Shown here: positions 12,801 to 23,878 of the stretch, in pieces
How positions within the stretch are numbered: position 1 is the stretch's first letter
Layout: every line of letters starts with the position of its first letter
NCBI GenBank assembly: GCA_003013855.2
Contig: ML058447.1
Span: 806,001 to 870,000 of the forward strand
Length of the DNA stretch: 64,000 nucleotides
DNA from: Liriodendron chinense
Taxonomy: Eukaryota; Streptophyta; Magnoliopsida; Magnoliales; Magnoliaceae
Direction: 5' to 3'
The notes under the pieces: model-generated
Databases searched by the model: none
What the model saw: the letters and a program-made list of their open reading frames with translations, nothing else
Told to the model about the DNA's origin: nothing
Position numbers and translations under genes: made by a program

Positions 12801-15800
12801 ATCTCAAATAAGTTACTTATCTACTACTGTTAAGTAGAAAAAGTAACTTATTTGGTGGTATCCAAACGGGCCCTAAGAGATTCTGCAAATGCCAATTACA
12901 GGTTGAAAACAGCAAGCTAGGTGTAGGTCAAAGTGAGTATACCAGGTTAAGTAACACAGAGAATTACTCAAGTGAAGAACAATGAGTAAAAACAAGCAAC
13001 AGGTCAAGCGATAAACACTCAGAATTGTGGCAGAGAAAACATTAGCATTGATCAAGAGATACAGAAGGCATGCTAGCCCCACCTGCACCCTCTCTTCATG
13101 CACCTCTACACACAACCTTTGTGCAAATCTGGCAAGTGCATGGGACATCTAAGCATACTGTATGCAAAAATAGGCCGAGCTACTCATAACAGAGCATATA
13201 TGCACGTTCAGTGTGGATAGACGGCGAGTGTTTTAAACTGTGCATTCTTTTCAGCAGTGATGGCCCGCCTAATGAGTGAACCAACCTGATCTTTTCATTT
13301 GGTCATTTTTCCTGGTGGGGACAACCTTATGCACCACGCAGATGTCCGGCATGCCTGCCAGGTTGGTACAGTGTGCACATGGAGAGGTTGCTGATGGGGC
13401 TAGTAAACATCAGAGCTATATTCTGGGTAAGGCAATTGCATTGGCAGAAAGATTTGCTCCCACTTAGAAAAGAAGGAATGAAATCCACTACTGCAAAGAC
13501 CTTCTGATAGCAAATTCAACAAAATATGGATCAGCATATAATCCATGAAATGAGCTGGTTACAGTTTGAATGTCTAAAAATATAAAGGGGGCAAACAATA
13601 AACACAAGATTTCTGTACGGACAGAAACTGCATGTGTTTTTGTGTTACTTGTTCCCCATCTGTGTTTGGCTACTTGTACACCTAAAAGGACCCCATATCA
13701 ATGTACCACTATGGCACGCGTAACTCAAAATGCAGTTGTAGCTTATCCACAAGTACAGGGTGTAAGCCAACATATGGAAGAAATTTCACCCAACTGGTTA
13801 GTCTCCGTGACAATTCTTTGACATTTTTTTTTTTTTTTTTTGAGCGATGTTGACAACCTTGTATTTTCACTATTCTTAACCTAAAATTTGACAATTGTGC
13901 TTGAAGCCTGCAATTCTGCTGTTGAAGCTCTGTGCTGTTGTTAGAGTGTCAAGTTACGAGTTCAAAACCTACAATCACTATTGTCCCAGATCTCAAACTA
14001 GCACAGTTATGAAAAATCAGTTAAGAGTACCAGGGGTATATGGGGAGAATCCTCTGCCCTTACCTGTGCAGACTACTGCATATTTAGGGAAAGCATCTAG
14101 CGGGTGCAAAAGATATAAAGGCTGGTAGGCTATGTTGCACAGAAATTTTCAAGAGCAATGATAAAAGTATCAAAAGTAATGTTAATACAACGATTATTTG
14201 CCTAAATGTTTACCTTCTCATCATCCACAGTCTCAACCATTTCAAGATTGGGGACAGCAGCTGCATAATTGGTAAATACAGATAGACATCCATCAAACAG
14301 AAATCCAATCTCAAGCAAAAAATGAAATGAAAAGACCTAACCTCAAAAATGGAACATAATGGTTACCAAGAAAATGCTAAGATTATGCATAACCAAAGGC
14401 AAGAAGATATATTAAAAAGGCTATAGCGAATGGAAAGAAATGGGAGGCTGCCTTATAGCAGTAGGGTAGTTTTTGTGTGGTTTTGTCTTTTTTCCTTTTT
14501 GTATAATGTATTCTTTTGGCTTTGGCCCAGAAATAATAAATCATCACCTTTCAAAAAAATGAAGACATATAATCATAAAATATGTCTGACTATTCACTGG
14601 AAAATATAATCTCCCAACCTTGTGATGAGCACTTAATTTTGTATAATTAATCCTGATTATTTAGAATGTTATCATTAGTTTTCTGGTTAATTATCCCTGA
14701 TTAGGCAAGTTTTCAATGTTCAGGTAATCAGGAAAGGTTGGACAAGATCCAAGCCAATCAAGGCGATTTATGGCCCAAAAGTAATCAATGTCAAGCGGGT
14801 GGCAATCCTAAGGAAAATCAGGCCGTAAAGATCAAAGGATGGATCATATTCTATGGTGGACAGCACCACAACCGTTCATTGGAAGTCCAGGATGTGCATG
14901 TTTGATGGTAGTGATTTGGAGATTACACGAGTTTGAACGATCAAGATTGAATGTCCACATGTGGGACCAACCATGCCAAGCAAAAGGTGGACCCCACCTT
15001 TCACTATGCAACGTCCAAAAAGGGTTGTCCCTCGTCAACACATCACGTGCAACAATTGCAGCCCATCCAAGAAGATTAAAAATGAACAAATTTACAGATT
15101 ATGGTTAGCTACTTCACTGCGAGCAAATCCAAGAAGATTTAGTTCACTACCTGAATGCCACATTGATGGGCATCCATATTGTATCACTAATTCATCATCA
15201 TCATAGCCTTGTCCAAGGCTCCAAGCAATCTGGATCAGCTTTATGAATCCTGTTTCACCTGTCATTGTATCCTTAGTTAAAGGGAACTAATGCTCAATAA
15301 TTTTTCTCGAGGGTGAATGAGATGCCTATGTTAATGATGCCAACGATAGTCATTGAGATTATGGTCATGAAACTCATAGACAATGTGGTTGGGATGAAGC
15401 ATTGGTGATGAGACCAACGAAGAGGACTTCCATAGTTTTAGAGTTGATTAGTAGCAATCTTAGGAGATTTCAGACTTTGAGTTTGCTCGTAGGACAGACA
15501 ATGTTTGGTTTCCTTGAGCTTTTCATCATTCTTCCATTCTCCTTTCAATAGAGTTAGGCTTGTAGTTGGGTTGAAGTTAGGTCACCCATAGTTCTGTTTA
15601 GTAGACCATTTGTGACTTTGATCAATGTTCGAAGAATCCTCGATATTATCAAAATATCCCCGATATTATCCGTATCTCCAGCTTGGTGATACTGATAACA
15701 CAGGTAGCAATACCGATAACACCGCTAGTATTAGAAATTGGAGGTATCAGAGATGTATTGCTAAGTATCACCAATGTATCAATATCACTAATTTATCGCC

Positions 15801-18800
15801 AATATTTTCAACCATGTAAATTCCAAGGGTCGCTTGTATTACCAATGTATTGATATGCTAATGTATCGCCAATATTTTCGACTGGTAAGTTGTCGCTTGT
15901 ATCGCTAGTGTATCGACGATATTTAGATAATGTCGTCAATGAATCGATATTGCCAAAATTTTGTTTATCAAAAAATTTCCATTTCAATTTTTTTTTTTTA
16001 TAGGTGTATGGTTGTATACAATATTCAATTTGTCGACGATAATATCGCGATATTATCATTGTCGCAACATGGGTGATATCGAGACCACAATTTTTCATTT
16101 CCTTTCTAGTTATCAACGATTTCTTAGGGTGTGTTTGTTTAGCCATGGTAAATTGTAAATTCCTGTAAATTAGCAATGATTATTTATGAGGGTAATTGCA
16201 AGCAAGCCGCAATTTTGACATGACAGTTTCACTAAAACCAAGGAACGAAAGAATGAAATAGGAAAAATTTATGGGGCCCACCATGATGTATATGTTTGAT
16301 CCACGCCGCTCATCTGTTTTATCGGCATGCCCTAAAATGAGGCAAATTCAAAAACAGATGTGGATCATATGGAAGCTAAAATGAAAATTGAACATCTACT
16401 ATTGAAAAATTCTTAGAGTCCATAAAAGTTTTGGATCAAGCTGATATTTATTTTTTTGGTTCATTCATGTCATACTGACCTGTTGAACAAGTTGGATGAC
16501 AGGTATGCATCACTATGGGCCCCATGCAAAATTTCATTTTTAATGGTGGATATCATTATCCACTTGTTTCCCATGGTGCGGTCCACCTGAGCTTACAATC
16601 TATGTCATTTATGGGCTGGTGCCTTAAAATGAGTTGGCAAAAAAGATGGACGGCATGGATCAAACACATACACAGATTTTGCACATCCAATGCGTGGTTG
16701 CAATCTCGCTTTTCGAGGCATATTTATTGCAGCATTTCCATCTCTCTCCAAACGACTATGAAAAGTAATCATAGCCCATTTGCGACCATTTACGGGGGTA
16801 AATGGGTAAACAAACATTCCCTTAGCGAAATATTGTGTGTTGTCGATATTCTAAAATATCGATGGATGTTTGGATGAATGGTTTGATGGATAGATGGAAT
16901 CGATGGGACGGTTAGATTGATTTCTTACGATAATACGTGCTTTTAGGCCTCATTAAATGAAAACATATTAGTATGGATTCTTTTTTAATTTTTTTATTCC
17001 TAAATATGCAAATATGTGTTTTTTAGCATCTCCTGAAGTTTTAAAAAAAAAAAAAAAAATTACCGTTTCCCGCATGTTTCTTCAATGTTTCCCCGCATTT
17101 TCAGTTATCGGCGATATTATCAGCAATATCAATATTGTTTCCATATCCCCAACCAGCGAAACTTGTCACAATACCGATACTTCCAACACTGGCTTTGATT
17201 AAGGCCTCACACATATCCAATGCATACAACCTACATGCCACCACATGTGATGGCATGGCAGACAGATGCAATATCCAAGCCAAATATCCAGCCCAAAAAT
17301 AAATCTGGTACACTCAGCAGGTGGGCCATGATATTAGAAACAGGTGGGTGGGTTAGAAACCACCGGCTAAGTTCTACTCAGCTGTACTTTTTTTTCGTAA
17401 ACTGTGCCCCACCTGACTAGAGGACCAACCTCATTCTTGGGCCAGAGTATCTACACTGTAGTACCCCCTGGACGGATGGATTGGATCTCGTGCCTATGTT
17501 TCAAGCTAGCAGATGTGCAGCATGTACATGGGTTGACTTGTACAAGCATGTAGGCTAATAAATGCTCTATGTATGTACATACATCATTTGATAATAACAA
17601 TCAATGATAACTCAATTGGTCGTTAAAGATTTACCATCATTAATTTCCTGTAAATTGTGACAAAAAGAACTCATTTTGAATTTAGGATTATTACAAAGTT
17701 ACAGCAGCAATGTATGCATGTCGTGGTGAGCTCAACGCGAACTTGATTGGCCAAACCTGAAATTTTGGTCATGTTAGGTTGGGTTGGGCTTGGAAATCCT
17801 CAACCCAATCCCGGGTCACATTGGGCTTAAGTTGAGGCTCAGGGCCAACCTGAACCCAACCCTATATTACATATATACTGTAAATTATTATATTAAATGT
17901 ATGCATAGCATAAGCTACTAAATTACTAATATTGGTAGAGTGTACTATCCAATCCGACCTGACCTGACCCAATCCAACCCGATTCGACTTGGCCTACACG
18001 ACCCAACCCAACATGGGCTTGGGATTTGGGATATAGTACTCTGTCTGGCCTCGAGTTAATTAGGTAATAAATTCATTACTTGCTGCATTCCAATGTGTTT
18101 CACAATTTGGCACCTGTTGTAGAAATCTTGCTGAATGGAAGTGCTGGAATCGCAGTTATTAGCATTAGGAGACAAGTCAGACATATTTTTGTCTCTGAAC
18201 ATTTTAATTTTATTTTATTTTCTTCTTTTTCTACCTCTACATTGTCTATTATAATGTATTATCACTTGAAAATTTTCTTGTCACTGTATGCTTCTTAATG
18301 TAAATACCAATGGAAGACTCCTCACTTCACATGAATTGTGTGAGAGTACTAAATGCAACCGAATTTAGCAGCTAATTCCATAAATAGTTCCCAGACATTC
18401 TCAAAGTTTCCAGTTTCGGGACTAGTGTACTTTAGATGAATCAGACTCCAAATTCCTAATTGGAAGGATTCCCGTGCAAATTACAAAATTGCATGAGATT
18501 ATGGTATAGAATCCATTCGATCTTTGAAAGCATCCAAGATTGGGCAAACTTCACAAGCTTAGGCTGCGTTGGATGCATGCGTGCATTGAATTGCAAGCAA
18601 TCAGTTTAACCAAGCAGAAGTGACAAGAGATTAGTCATATCTCCTAGTACTCATAACGAGAAAATAGCCCTCAAATTGCAACACCGTTTCTTCCAAGTCC
18701 AACTTGGAAGTATAGAAACTGCAATTAGAGTCAATCACTCGACGCAAAGGCTCAAGGAAGAAATTACAACCAAGTTATTTCCACTTTATTAGGCCTTGTT

Positions 18801-19653
18801 TGGTTGCCACTTCAAAATGATTTCATCTCCATTTAACAAACAGTAATTATGTATCAGACATCATAGCTTATAAAAATAACGGGTAACCAAGATTATTCTT
18901 AATCCTAACCAAAATCTCTAAATCATATTACTATTAATTAAAATGAGATGAACTCAATCTTTAGTGGCAACCAAACAGGGCCTTAGATTAACAATAGCAA
19001 TTCAATTAGATACTACATGCCATGATTGCATTATTGGCTGAAAACGCATATACTCAAGGAGTTCGATTGCAATTCGCACTACGAGAAACTGAAGATATGA
19101 ATTGCGGACAAGATGGTACACATGCAAGAGATCCGTGCCAATCATTAGGTGTGGCCGACAGAGAACAGGCACCGGCTAATAAATCAGACCAATCCATTCA
19201 TTACCTAGGCCACACTCATACAGGGAAAGCGAATGGTCAGAAAGAAAACGCCAAGGGCATGTTCTTATGAGGGATGCACATACCAATAAGGGATTTGGCT
19301 TTGTTGCTCTGCAAGTGCCCGATGAAATGCCATTCGATATCTGCAGGAAGCTGCAAAAGAGGGAAGCGAGCTGCTACGTCAGAAATGAGAAATGAAAGTC
19401 GGTATGTGGAATTTCAAGAAGAGGAAATTACCTGAGGGGCCTTATCGATGAGCTCTTGCACGTAGTTCTCGCCAAAGCAGCGGTGGCCAGCGTCGTAGAC
19501 CTGTTGGATGAGGGAGAAGGGCTTCGTCTTGCTGACAGCCACCACCCTAACTCGCTCCACAGGCCTTCCTGACCTCTCCGCTGCCAGGTGGACTCGTTGC
19601 AGCACCGAGCGAAGGGCCGTTACAGCCGCGCTCTCCATGGCAGCTGCAGCCAT
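9814..19653 (-). CDS. PLPBP: Pyridoxal-phosphate homeostasis protein (PLPBP/PROSC/YggS family), 7 exons
   Basis: PLP-binding protein of the YggS/PROSC family; known members are non-catalytic fold-type III PLP carriers that buffer vitamin B6. Exons on the minus strand: 19432-19653, 19284-19350, 14214-14260, 12409-12496, 11895-12028, 11700-11798 and 9814-9897. All junctions have GT and AG, and the phases join without error (741 nt, 246 residues), close to the usual plant length. Seen in order: VAVSKTKP with the PLP lysine at residue 42; GHRCFGENYVQEL; DIEWHFIGHLQSNKAKSLI; VLVQVNTSGEASKSGVDPSG; LEFSGLMTIGM; ELSMGMSADFEQA; and GSTNVRIGSTIFGAREYPKK, the phosphate-binding end. The first ATG (19653) is used; Met6 is an in-frame alternative. 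No targeting peptide is obvious, so it is probably cytosolic. Introns 2, 3 and 6 hold transposons, yet the reading frame is clean, so the gene is probably functional. Confidence 0.95.
10268..11215 (-). mobile_element. 5'-truncated L1-type LINE remnant in PLPBP intron 6
   Basis: The minus strand carries the C-terminal part of a plant L1 reverse-transcriptase ORF. KMAPKWVGFSVGDGERIRFW lies near 11080-11160. A zf-RVT domain at 10552-10780 reads PPKVATFVWLAGHNRVLT, then NVCFLSKRDAEMVEHLF. Stops and frameshifts break the frame. The element ends with a sequence resembling TTCATTATCTTTC followed by A-rich and TA repeats. It has the same orientation as the host gene. Confidence 0.85.
12657..12873. 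mobile_element. Tourist-like MITE in PLPBP intron 3
   Basis: Begins GGGGGCGTTTGGATC and ends GGTATCCAAACGGGCCC, with TAA duplicated at 12654-12656 and 12874-12876. Same family as 8890-9186, and contains AAATAAGTTACTTATCTACT. Confidence 0.88.
14261..15600. other. PLPBP intron 2, proximal part
   Basis: Non-coding. Around 14470-14560 there is a plus-strand LINE-like 3' tail (GTATAATGTATTCTTTTGGC ... AATAAATCATCACCTTTC followed by A's). No exon was recognised. Confidence 0.45.
15625..17180. repeat. Degenerate ATCGATA/CGATATTATC repeat tract, split by a Tourist-like MITE
   Basis: 15640-16130 and 16830-17180 are dense in variants of TATCGCCAATATTTTC, GTATCGATA and CGATATTATC on both strands. The MITE at 16137-16821 interrupts the tract. 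No ORF explains it. Confidence 0.6.
16137..16821. mobile_element. Tourist-like MITE carrying an internal hairpin MITE, PLPBP intron 2
   Basis: Ends GGGTGTGTTTGTTTAGCC and its imperfect inverse GGGTAAACAAACATTCCC, flanked by TTA at 16134-16136 and 16822-16824. A GGGCCCACCATGATGTATA core copy (about 16263-16670) is nested inside. Confidence 0.8.
17190..18791. other. PLPBP intron 2, distal part
   Basis: Non-coding. Contains a GGTTGGGTTGGGC / CCCAACCCAAC inverted hAT-like fragment around 17765-18025 and GGGCCA-rich MITE debris near 17320-17480. Confidence 0.45.
18792..18982. mobile_element. Tourist-like MITE in PLPBP intron 2
   Basis: Ends GGCCTTGTTTGGTTGCCAC and GTGGCAACCAAACAGGGCC, with TTA duplicated at 18789-18791 and 18983-18985. 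Confidence 0.88.
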
Positions 19654-19775
19654 CCAACGGTTGTGATTTTAGTTCCCTTTCCGTTGACTGCGGGTGGTTT
19701 TAGGCAATTTGGAATTGAATTCGGATGGTGCTTGCCTTGATTTCCTGGACTAGGCTCCTTTACTGGAGAGACTTT

Positions 19776-20005
19776 GATACTCTGGCAGTGTGATGTATGA
19801 TACTCAGTAGTTATAAATTGCATACTTGGCATGCGATTAATTTAAAATAAACCGTCCAAATTATGGACCCATTTTAGATGTGTCATGAGTCGAATATAAG
19901 ATTATTTGATTATTCCACAATTCAATCGCTTTAGTTTTATTTAATTAAAGTCACATGTACTTTTTTAGATGTGTCATGCGTCGAATTAAAACCCTTCTAG
20001 AGCAT
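19776..20005. mobile_element. GATACTCTGG-family MITE just upstream of PLPBP
   Basis: Begins GATACTCTGGCAGTGTGATG about 120 bp upstream of the PLPBP ATG. A decayed right end, CTAGAGCATC, lies near 19996-20005. It therefore occupies the expected promoter or leader region. Confidence 0.55.
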
Positions 20006-20144
20006 CAAATAACTTCCGTGGTCTCGGGTGAGCTATTAGAGCTGGTAGAGAGTGCAGCGCATATGGGTTATCCAGGTTCCATCGTGCGCGACGTGGCTGC
20101 GACCATGGAAGGGCCGGAACCAGCAATGTGGGTGCGAACCTGAC

Positions 20145-22064
20145 TGTAGGGCCCATCTTGGTGTAGTCGTTGTATATCCACGCCGTTCATCAGTTTTTCC
20201 AGATTCTTTTAGGGGACGGTCCAAAAAACGAAGTAGGTAAAATTTTCAGGTGGATCACACCACAGCAAACAATGGTTATTGACCATTAAAAACCACTTGT
20301 GGGTCACAAAAGTTTTGGATCTGGCTGATTTTTTTTTTCTTTTCTTTTCATCCGGATCTATATATCTTTATCAACAGGGTTCCATGCTCAATAAACATTA
20401 TGATGGACCCTCGGAAGTTCTTTATGGTTGGTGTTCCGTGACCACTGTTTGTTGTGGTGTTTTTGGGCCGTTTCCTAAGGGCCCCTTTTTCATACCACTA
20501 GATAAGTTGCATTTTTTGGCGATGGCAGCAGTTAAGTAATTTATTTGAGATAAGTTAGTTTGGATAATAAATAATTATCATTATTTATTTGTTAAAAATG
20601 GGTTAAGTATTTCATTTTTTTTTCTTTTTCTTTTTCTTTTAGCTTTTTAACTTTTTCTAGCCATCTTGCAGAAGAGATCCTATCTCCATCTCTGGCTTGG
20701 CTTGGCTTGGCTTGGCTTGTAGATTTGATTTTATAACTAGTTGTTTCTAGGCTTTATCTTTGGGTTAGGCCCTACCTTAACCTCAACGAGCCTAGATCAG
20801 ACCATTTGACATTCAGCAGGCCAGGCAATCTAGGCCTAGCGCATCTACCATAGGACTAAAATAGTTTTGGGTTCTTTAAAGGGGTTCCCCCTCAACTTCA
20901 CTCGGACATTCAACATGCATGCACTATTTTAGCCATCCAAATGGTGGGACCCATTATGAATGAAGCATATGCAGGGATCTTACCACTTGTTGATCTTAAC
21001 CTTCCATTTTCCTCATTAAATTTGGTTGCTATCCATTTTAGTTCTAGCCATCCAATACTCCGTTGACCATTCACTAAGAGAATTATACGTGGAGATGTTG
21101 GTCCCACCACCCAAATGCCTGAGAAGATAGATGATGCACAGTGCTTGTCCGAAGAAATGCCGAGAAGAGAGGTGCTCGTCCATATCTATAAATTATGGTA
21201 CAGAGATAAACAACATACTTATTTACTTAATAAGCAAAAACCAAGATAAGTTACAAAGAAGCATAAGTAGCTTATCTAAGTAACTTACAAACCAAACATG
21301 CCTTACAATAAGTTAGATAAATCGATGGAAGGCTTGGATATACAATAAATACATCAAGATGAGTCCCATGGTTAGGGTCGCACCCACATTGCTGGTCTTG
21401 GGGTTGTGGCTCGTGAAACCTTACAAGTGCCGACAATTCAAGTTGCGTATTCCATTATGAATGGTCCATCTAAAATCGAGTGATCAAGCAATCTTAACCA
21501 TCCAATTAACATTTTAATAAAATAATGGTTGAAAATAAAATGTTACTCTCCGATGCAATTTTTCGACTTTGCTCCATCCACAACTGATTTATCCAGAGTT
21601 GACGTCCGTTCTAAGAGCCACCACCATTTTCTAAATAATGCAAAACTAACACAAAAGTGTAGCCTGATTTCTTATTTGGCTACTAGACTACACTAGTACT
21701 CTCTTGGCTTAGGTGAAGTATTACACGTGTTGTCGCTAGGATTTAGCCAATAGATAAGATCAATCAAGGCCGGCCTTATGGTCTTTTCTACCCTCTTTCC
21801 AAGATAAAGCAAGCTTATATTCCAATGCAGGTCATTAGCCATGTAAGAGAAAATAAAAATAGTCAGCGAGGAGGTGTTGGTGGCTAGCTGTAGACTCTTC
21901 GATGCCTAACTCAGGCAAGTCGAACCCAATCGTAGGGTTGTGTAGGTTAGGAATTGTGTACCTTGTTTTGTGGAGGGAGCCCTATTTATACGCTGTGGAT
22001 GAGGTTCCAGGCATTAGAGTCATTCGTGGATACGTTAGGAGAGTCGTAAGTGGGCAGGAATCTC
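20145..22064. other. Intergenic repeats upstream of PLPBP
   Basis: Holds half of a GGGCCCA-core MITE (20145-20480). Possible ends of a disrupted Tourist element lie at about 20478 (GGGCCCCTTTTTC) and 21302 (AAACCAAACATGCC). A short TTGGC tandem run is at 20695-20720. 21875-22064 may be part of an older LTR. No gene was seen. Confidence 0.4.
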
Positions 22065-22667
22065 TGTTGGGGAGCCTTCAAACTTGTGCACGTGTTGGGT
22101 GCTCAGATCGGTCGGGCGACCGGTCTGGCTGTGTAACCCAATTGCACAGAAGGACGGGACAGATCTCTGTGTTGCCCTAGGCCAGTCTGGAGGGGGCTCT
22201 GATCTGTCGGGAGAACAGTCGGCAGTGGGGCAACATGTGGCATGGATCTCCCTTGACTGTTTGTGCGCTGGTCGATCGGTCGTGCGTGCGCGCGGTTTTC
22301 TTGTGCAATACGCAGTACTGCGTAAGATGTTTTCTATTTTCGGTATTTTGCTTATTTAAGGAGTTGTAATCCGGAGTTAGTATCCTAAGGTGTCCAAGGT
22401 TTCCTAATCGTGTTAGGAAGAGAGGAGAGAGTTGTGTGAGAAAGAACTTGGAGTTTTCTCTGTTTATTCCTTGCTTGTGGGATATCAATCTCTGTAATAT
22501 TCTGTTATTCATAGTGAATCATTTTATGCCATGGTTTTTTTTAACTCGTAAATTCAGATTTTCTTGTGGTGAATGCTTGTGTGTGGTTTGATTTCATATT
22601 GTTTCTCATTTGATCTTGCATAGCTCTGCGCGTTCGGCTTTCGCTTCCGCTATTGGTTTTCCCAACA
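22065..22667. mobile_element. Solo LTR, copia-like
   Basis: Starts TGTTGGG and ends CCCAACA, a perfect 7-bp inverted terminus, with near-identical 5-bp flanks ATCTC and ATCTT. The interior has TATTTAAG (22354) and an R/U5-like stretch (GAGTTTTCTCTGTTTATTCC). It resembles the LTR at 39363 in its opening (TGTTGGAGA). Confidence 0.75.
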
Positions 22668-23782
22668 ATCTTGTCCTGTAACTATAAGAGAGATTTATGA
22701 GTGAAATAGGACCGGTCTGGTCCGTATTTGACGGATTTGTCCCGAACTTGTCACGCCACCTCTTTAGTAGTAGTCATCCTGGTCTACTCGGGATACGGAG
22801 CTCGACACTCAAGCTCCTTCTTTTTGGGTTTCTCACCAAGATTATAGATATTCTTTAAACGTTGAGGTGAAACTCTGCACAGACAATCTCCATATTCAGG
22901 ACACTAGTCGTTGCCCCTAAGTTAGAAGGGCTCATCGACCTGTCTCCTCGATCCCATAGCTCTTCAGCTCAGAGAAATGGCCGACACTACAAGAAAAAAG
23001 GCCTTTCACCTCAGTTCAAAACATTGGCTAAAAAGGTTAAAAACTGAGGCTAAAGCCTTTAGCCTCAGTTTTGCCTCAGTTACCCAAGTCGAGGCTCCAA
23101 CCCCTGTGGCTAAAGGCTTTAGCCTCACTTTTAGCAACCGAGGCTAAAAAGGCTTTTATAGCCTCAGTTTTTCAATTGTGGTTAAAAGATTTTTTACCTA
23201 CAGTTGCCTCGAACGAAGGCTAAATCAAGTTTTTAGCCTCCATTGTTTCCAACCGAAGCTAAATCTATTTTTAACCTCAGTTCTCAACAACCGAGGCTAA
23301 AGCCTTTAGTCACCGAAGTTGCAACCTCAGCTTGGATAACTGAGGCTAAAGAGATTTAGCCTCTATTGTCATCAATTGAGGCTAAATCCAATTTTTAACC
23401 TCAGTTCTCAATACTTGAGGCTAAATCCAGTTTTTAGCCTTGGTTGATGCCTACAGAGGCTAAATCCATCTTTGGGCTCAATTTCTGCCAACTGAGGCAA
23501 ATAATATATTTAAGCTTCAGTTACAAACTGAGACTAAAAGTGTTTCACCAATTCAATTGTATAATCATTCATTCATTCACATTAAAAAAATGTTCATTTC
23601 AATCAATCCGAATAGACACAAACAAAACAAATACAGGTATGAGTGAGACAATAATCTGATAAACGCCTATTTTCTACTGTTAAATTTTTACAGCAATGTA
23701 CAAAGGTTTCGCACCGATCCCATTGGATGTGTTGTGAGCTTGACCATTGCGTTCACCATCGGCAGATTGGGTTGCTATAGCA

Positions 23783-23878
23783 TCAATGAAGAGTTCGAGC
23801 ATATAGTTGGGCCACCAATTCCTGTTCCAACAAATCACTCAATATATGCACCCTGGCTGCTAGCTCTTCACACTTGGC
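23783..23878 (-). pseudogene. Possible terminal exon of a CACTA-encoded coiled-coil protein
   Basis: After a TTGTGCTAG acceptor there are 31 codons plus TGA, beginning AKCEELAARVHILSDLLEQE. The heptad-like leucines and acidic/basic pattern resemble the C-terminal coiled coil of plant En/Spm-associated transposase proteins. That is a resemblance in style, not a proven match, and the upstream exons are not recognisable. Confidence 0.35.

Noticed and set aside
15808..16176. 122-codon minus-strand ORF
   Set aside because: Made of the ATCGATA-type repeat and a MITE end.
22177..22512. 111-codon minus-strand ORF
   Set aside because: Lies wholly inside the solo LTR.
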